A stretch of DNA of 64,000 nt from Hofstenia miamia (lineage: Eukaryota > Xenacoelomorpha > Acoela), in NCBI GenBank assembly GCA_004352715.1, contig SCFE01000030.1, forward strand, positions 44,382 through 108,381, read 5' to 3'. This document shows, one piece after another, positions 60,114 to 64,000 of this stretch. Positions within the stretch are counted from its first letter, which is position 1, and every line of letters begins with the position of its first letter. The translations under genes were made by a program, and so were the position numbers. Under the pieces are notes generated by a model. The model ran no database searches and was not told the origin of the DNA. It saw only the letters and a program-made list of their open reading frames with translations.

Positions 60114-61895
60114 TAGGGGGCGGATTTCCATGACTGAAAAAACAGTAAAATATGAAAAATATATGCAACAAAATATGAAAAAAAATATGACTAAAAAACA
60201 AAATTGAAACTGTTAATATCCTGTTTCTAGTAGTTTTTCTCGCAGTTCCAGATGATTGTGAGATGCCATTTGAGGTGTTCGATTGTTATTCGTTCTCTTT
60301 GCGGGGACAAAAATCTATTTAGGACCGAAAAAAGTCTTTCTGCGTCTACACTGACGATTGGTGCAAATTTGAAGCAGGCAATTTCGGCACCCGTGAATTG
60401 CACAAAGCTGGCATCTGTTGTCCCGTTCAATATTTTACCCATTGCTTGTAAAGCCTTGAAATCAGGGTTTTTGTCCAGTGCCATGTCAAACTTTGTCTTA
60501 TATGGTTCAAGCATAAGTTTTTCACGAAAATCGCAGATACGGCGAATCGCCTTGGATAATTCCATGCGCTCTTCAATGGAAGCAATTAATTCGCTCAAAT
60601 CCAAAAAAAAATGGACTTTATAAATGCCAGTTCTTGCTGAATCTCAGTATCTTTACTCAGTCGTCTTATCTTATCCAGTGCTTGCAAATCATCATCATCA
60701 AGAGAGGATATAAAGTGGTTAACAGCAACAAAATTGTCACAATAGTAGAAACAGGTTCGTAGCCAAGAAGCCGATCGAATCAAAATTGGCTCAGGAGGTA
60801 AATTAATTCCCGTTAATTCTTGAAATAAACGCTTCCTGCGACCGCACTTAGAAAGCAGTTTCTTCATGTTCGTAACAAATGATTCAGTTTTAGGAAATTC
60901 AGCAACACGCTGGAGGGCGTGCGCCAAACATGTGACATGTAACATATTTGGAAACATGCTTTTTTTAAGTCCCGGCCCGCTTTCATCATATATGCAGCTG
61001 CATCTGATACAAGAAGCTTGACTCTGTCGTACTTGATTTCTCCATTATATATTCTACATGGCTTGACTTACTGTAGTAGAGTCTGTTTTTTGAAGCTCCA
61101 CGAGATCCATAAGAAATGGTTTTCTACAAACCCCATCTAAAACTCCAACAAGAATTGCTAGCAGATAATCTTCCTGTGATGTCGGTACACTCATCAATAA
61201 TAAGGTAGATGTCGTTATCTCCAATTATTGAAATTGCGCGGGAAAACTGATACATACTCGTCCTTTAGGTAGTTTTTTCGAATGATCGACTCACTTGGAA
61301 TAACACGTTTCGTCCATTTCTGCAGAAAGTGTTTGAATTCTTCACTTTCCAGCTTCTTTACGGGAATATTGGACCGCACCAAAGCTCTTGTCAAATCCAC
61401 GGAAAATTCATCTTTTTTAGATTCCACTGGGAATCCACTAAGCAGCGACTGTGGTTTCGACAATTCCAAGTTCTTTTTGTGCTTTGCCTGGTCTTCGTGC
61501 TGTTTTGTGCGAAATTTTATCTTGTTGTCAAATATAAATGAAGCAGGACAAACCTTACAGACAATTGAATTCGTAGCTGACTTCCATTCCCAAACCTTTG
61601 TTCCGCCCTTTAACTGTGAGCACAAAATAGTAGGTGAAATTTTCTGTGGAGCCATGGAATTAATGGTTTGTAAAGAAAGGCAACGAATGCTAGTAAACAG
61701 TAAAATAACAAGCGCATAAACACTGTTTGCTAAACAAATAAAGGTTTTGGGCATCACGCAGAGATATTAACCACGAAACAAAGCTATCTGAAACGGAAAA
61801 TATGACTAGTATGACTCAATCGATTTTGAATGACTGAAGCATAAAAATATGAATAATCATATGAAAAATGAATAATCATGAATGTCCGCCCCCTA
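60114..61895. mobile_element. hAT transposon with 8-bp target duplication ATAATAAC
   Basis: Terminal inverted repeats start TAGGGGGCGGA on both ends (60114 onward, and complement ending 61895) and continue with imperfect matches to CATGA. ATAATAAC is directly repeated at 60106-60113 and 61896-61903. An 8-bp duplication and TAGGG-type ends are hallmarks of hAT elements. The element is 1782 bp and holds one degraded transposase gene on the minus strand. Confidence 0.95.
60227..61655 (-). pseudogene. hAT transposase, CGGBP1-like, frameshifted
   Basis: The start is likely the ATG at 61653-61655 (MAPQKISPTILCSQL). It is followed by a BED-like zinc finger (C-x2-C at about 61560 and H...H at about 61490) and KKLESEEFKHFLQKW. 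After a frameshift come a DECTD-type motif with the first catalytic Asp (about 61170-61200) and LLVSDAAAYMMKAG (about 60990-61020). The frame 60957-60595 gives MFPNMLHVTCLAHALQRVAE and LPPEPILIRSASWL. The frame 60604-60227 gives VSVDAERLFSVLNRFLSPQRERI, the hAT C-terminal dimerisation region, with an early stop. At least three frame changes inactivate it. The layout resembles CGG-repeat-binding protein 1 and related hAT families. Confidence 0.9.
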
Positions 61896-61903
61896 ATAAT
61901 AAC

Positions 61904-63425
61904 TACCAAGTTATATAGCAGAGTAACACCTTTATGAATGACCACAAACATTGAATAATGTGCTGCAGCAGTAAAAAGAGATGTAGTTGCTCCGTCAAAT
62001 TTAATAAAACTGAACGAAGCAGTCAGTCGCATTTATATTTTCGCTTAATACAAGCAGCCAGGTCGTCATTCTAATACTTCTTGCTTCTGGTGTTTACAAG
62101 GTGAGGTCATTGAATTTTGGAAAATATCATAAAGAGGTCATTACTCTAAAATTGGCAATTTGAGTAAATACAATTTTATGAACTTGTAGAATTAACATAT
62201 ATTTATTTCAGTCAACAAATATCGACAAACAATACTAAGGAAAAATGCGAACATAATGACTCTTGCTTTTGAAAGATAGATTTCCAACCATCCAATTCAT
62301 CTATTTATCTTATTTTTCCAACTCGCATATTAATTCAATTACTGCATACATTTACATAATTGTTTTAAAAATGTGCAACACTAGAGCAAGTCCCAGCTTC
62401 TTGCCTTTGGAAGAGGAGAGGGGGCTATTGTTGATTATTTTTTGCCTATTTCTGCAGCAATACCAAGTATGTAAACACATTTGTTCATATTTTTATATAC
62501 GGTGATTATTCATACTAAAAAGTATTTTATTACGGTCATTTCAAAGTTTGTTATAATCTATCTGTATGACACGCTGCACAACGTTTTTAATTATACTTAC
62601 ATTTTAAATTCTTTACAATTGGTTGTTTGCATTTCTCTATCAAAAAAATTTATAAATCAACAATATTGAGCATGGACTTCGCATGTGTAAGGACGCAACA
62701 CGAATATTCCTCTTGTATCACTAATGGTCTAAACACTATAAGCATATACATTCTTTCTATTTCAAAACATTGATTTTGTGCCAACATTATGACATAATGG
62801 TATAACTTTTGTGATTTTTCTCTTATTCTTAACACTTCAGTTCCAGAGGTGCAGTTAGGATTTGTAAGGGGGGGAGTTGACACCCATTTTTTCAAAAAAT
62901 TGTAAAGAAAATTTTTTTAACAAAAGTAAATTTTCACAAAATGCAATCATTTGTTTTTAGCAGCAAATCGATTGATGACACTTTGAATTAAAGTGAACTC
63001 TTTTCAATTTTGAGGAAAAGAGAACATTTTTATTAAGTGCTCGCAGCTGGCTACAAAGGGGTGGGACGGTAGCCCACTTGCACCCTAAATGCGCCAATGT
63101 TCAGGTCTCGCTTCTAATGTTAAATTACAATTCAGTATATACCATTGTCATTGTCACGTACCGATAGACACAGTAGCCATTTCTGCACAATTATGCACAA
63201 TGGTTCATTTTATTGGCATCGCCTATTGGTCGCATTCTCCCAGTTGACAAGCCTAGTGTTTGTTACATATAGATATTGTCAATCACCAACTGTACACCTC
63301 GTGTCGGTTCCTTATGCATGCAATCTCAATGCTATCAAGATTTGATTGTTTGTATTCTTCATACAGTTAATGTTAATGAATCACAAAACTAAATGAAAAA
63401 CCATATTTCTAAATATCAAATGATT

Positions 63426-63427
<2 letters not shown>
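61904..63427. other. AT-rich stretch, nothing recognised
   Basis: No gene or named repeat supported. Confidence 0.45.

Positions 63428-63459
<32 letters not shown>
63428..63459. repeat. (TA)n microsatellite
   Basis: Dinucleotide run adjoining the MITE end. A second run at about 63605-63625 follows the gap and is probably the same locus on the other allele. Confidence 0.85.
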
Positions 63460-63462
<3 letters not shown>

Positions 63463-63890
63463 TGGCGGCCAATGGATTAGCATCACTTTATTATTAATAT
63501 AATNNNNNNNNNNNNNNNNNNNNNNNNNNNNNNNNNNNNNNNNNNNNNNNNNNNNNNNNNNNNNNNNNNNNNNNNNNNNNNNNNNNTCTCTGTCAGGAGC
63601 ATTCTATATATATATATATATATATAGTGGCGGCCAATGGATTAGCATCACTTTATTATTAATATAATAAATTGTATACAACACATCTTTATTCTTGTCC
63701 ATTCTAAACATGTGATATACGTTGCGTATGTGTTTAATTTATTTAAATGTTTTTTATTTTGCTTTATTCTCATTGGCAGAGCGTAAATCATTCCACTTAT
63801 CATCCGACTCACCTGCAGTTATAATGAATTGCTTGCATGAATGAAAATATACTTTTAGCATTATGTGATGTTATCCAGTGGCCGCGACTG
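63460..63890. mobile_element. Tc1/mariner-type MITE with TA target
   Basis: The left end CAGTGGCGGCCAATGGAT (63460 onward) and the right end, complement CAGTCGCGGCCACTGGAT (ending 63890), are inverted repeats of about 26 bases and are flanked by TA. The left end is present twice (63460 and 63626) around N gap 63504-63586, so the true element is about 265 bp. There is no transposase. Confidence 0.75.
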
Positions 63891-64000
63891 TATATTATAT
63901 CTTTTTATAGTACTTAAACTACATAGCATGGCTATAAGTTTAAACAAACCTGATTGTTAAATTGCACTAAGTGATTAGATCAAATATAAATTAGTGAAAT

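Noticed and set aside
1-64000. CRISPR arrays, bacterial operons or ribosomal RNA
   Set aside because: None is seen. Spliced gene structure and transposon types are eukaryotic.

Overview
The window is AT-rich eukaryotic DNA with spliced genes, several classes of eukaryotic transposon, and a host gene of a family known from bilaterian animals. The most likely source is an invertebrate animal genome. The sequence does not settle the phylum. Depletion of CpG in the older transposon copies suggests that repeats are methylated in this genome. The assembly is patchy, with long N gaps and several one-base Ns flanked by near-identical duplicated segments.

Positions 1 to about 40 kb are a graveyard of nested transposons. 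The bulk is one group of Ty3/gypsy-type LTR retrotransposons, mostly on the minus strand. I distinguish element A (about 1.44-6.88 kb, no LTR identified), element B1 (6.88-9.28 kb, 3' end only), element B2 (10.4-20.2 kb, 5' end with gag, protease, RT, RNase H, integrase and part of ORF3), element C (24.2-36.7 kb), and plus-strand relics near 20.2-20.5, 22.7-24.1 and 39.0-39.7 kb. Ten LTRs or LTR pieces are visible, in both orientations and two subfamilies. Element C is broken by a solo LTR and by a piggyBac-type DNA transposon. Element B2 is broken by a solo LTR with a clean 4-bp target duplication.

The unusual part is a long third reading frame (ORF3, of the order of 1000 codons) between integrase and the 3' LTR. 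Recognisable pieces occur in six places. It does not look like an envelope gene. Its C-terminal third carries a G-x-N-D motif followed by D-x-x-H-x-S, the spacing and order of an SGNH/GDSL-type hydrolase, but the usual nucleophile block is degenerate. Its stop codon and the polypurine tract sit on the edge of the 3' LTR. All copies are inactivated. Many catalytic Asp codons have become Asn, mostly in a C|GAY context, as expected for decay of methylated CpG.

From about 40 kb onward transposons thin out and a host gene appears on the plus strand: a Rho guanine nucleotide exchange factor of the puratrophin-1/PLEKHG4 type (CRAL-TRIO-like region, coiled-coil/spectrin-like region, Ser-rich linker, DH domain, then a PH domain split over two exons). 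I propose a short first coding exon at 42.64 kb, a 3-kb exon at 43.9-47.0 kb, exons at 48.4 and 53.4 kb, and a tentative last exon near 58.25 kb. The last intron holds a foldback-like inverted-repeat element.

The right end holds a degraded hAT element of 1782 bp (60114-61895) with 8-bp target duplications and a CGGBP1-like transposase, and a Tc1/mariner-type MITE at the far end.
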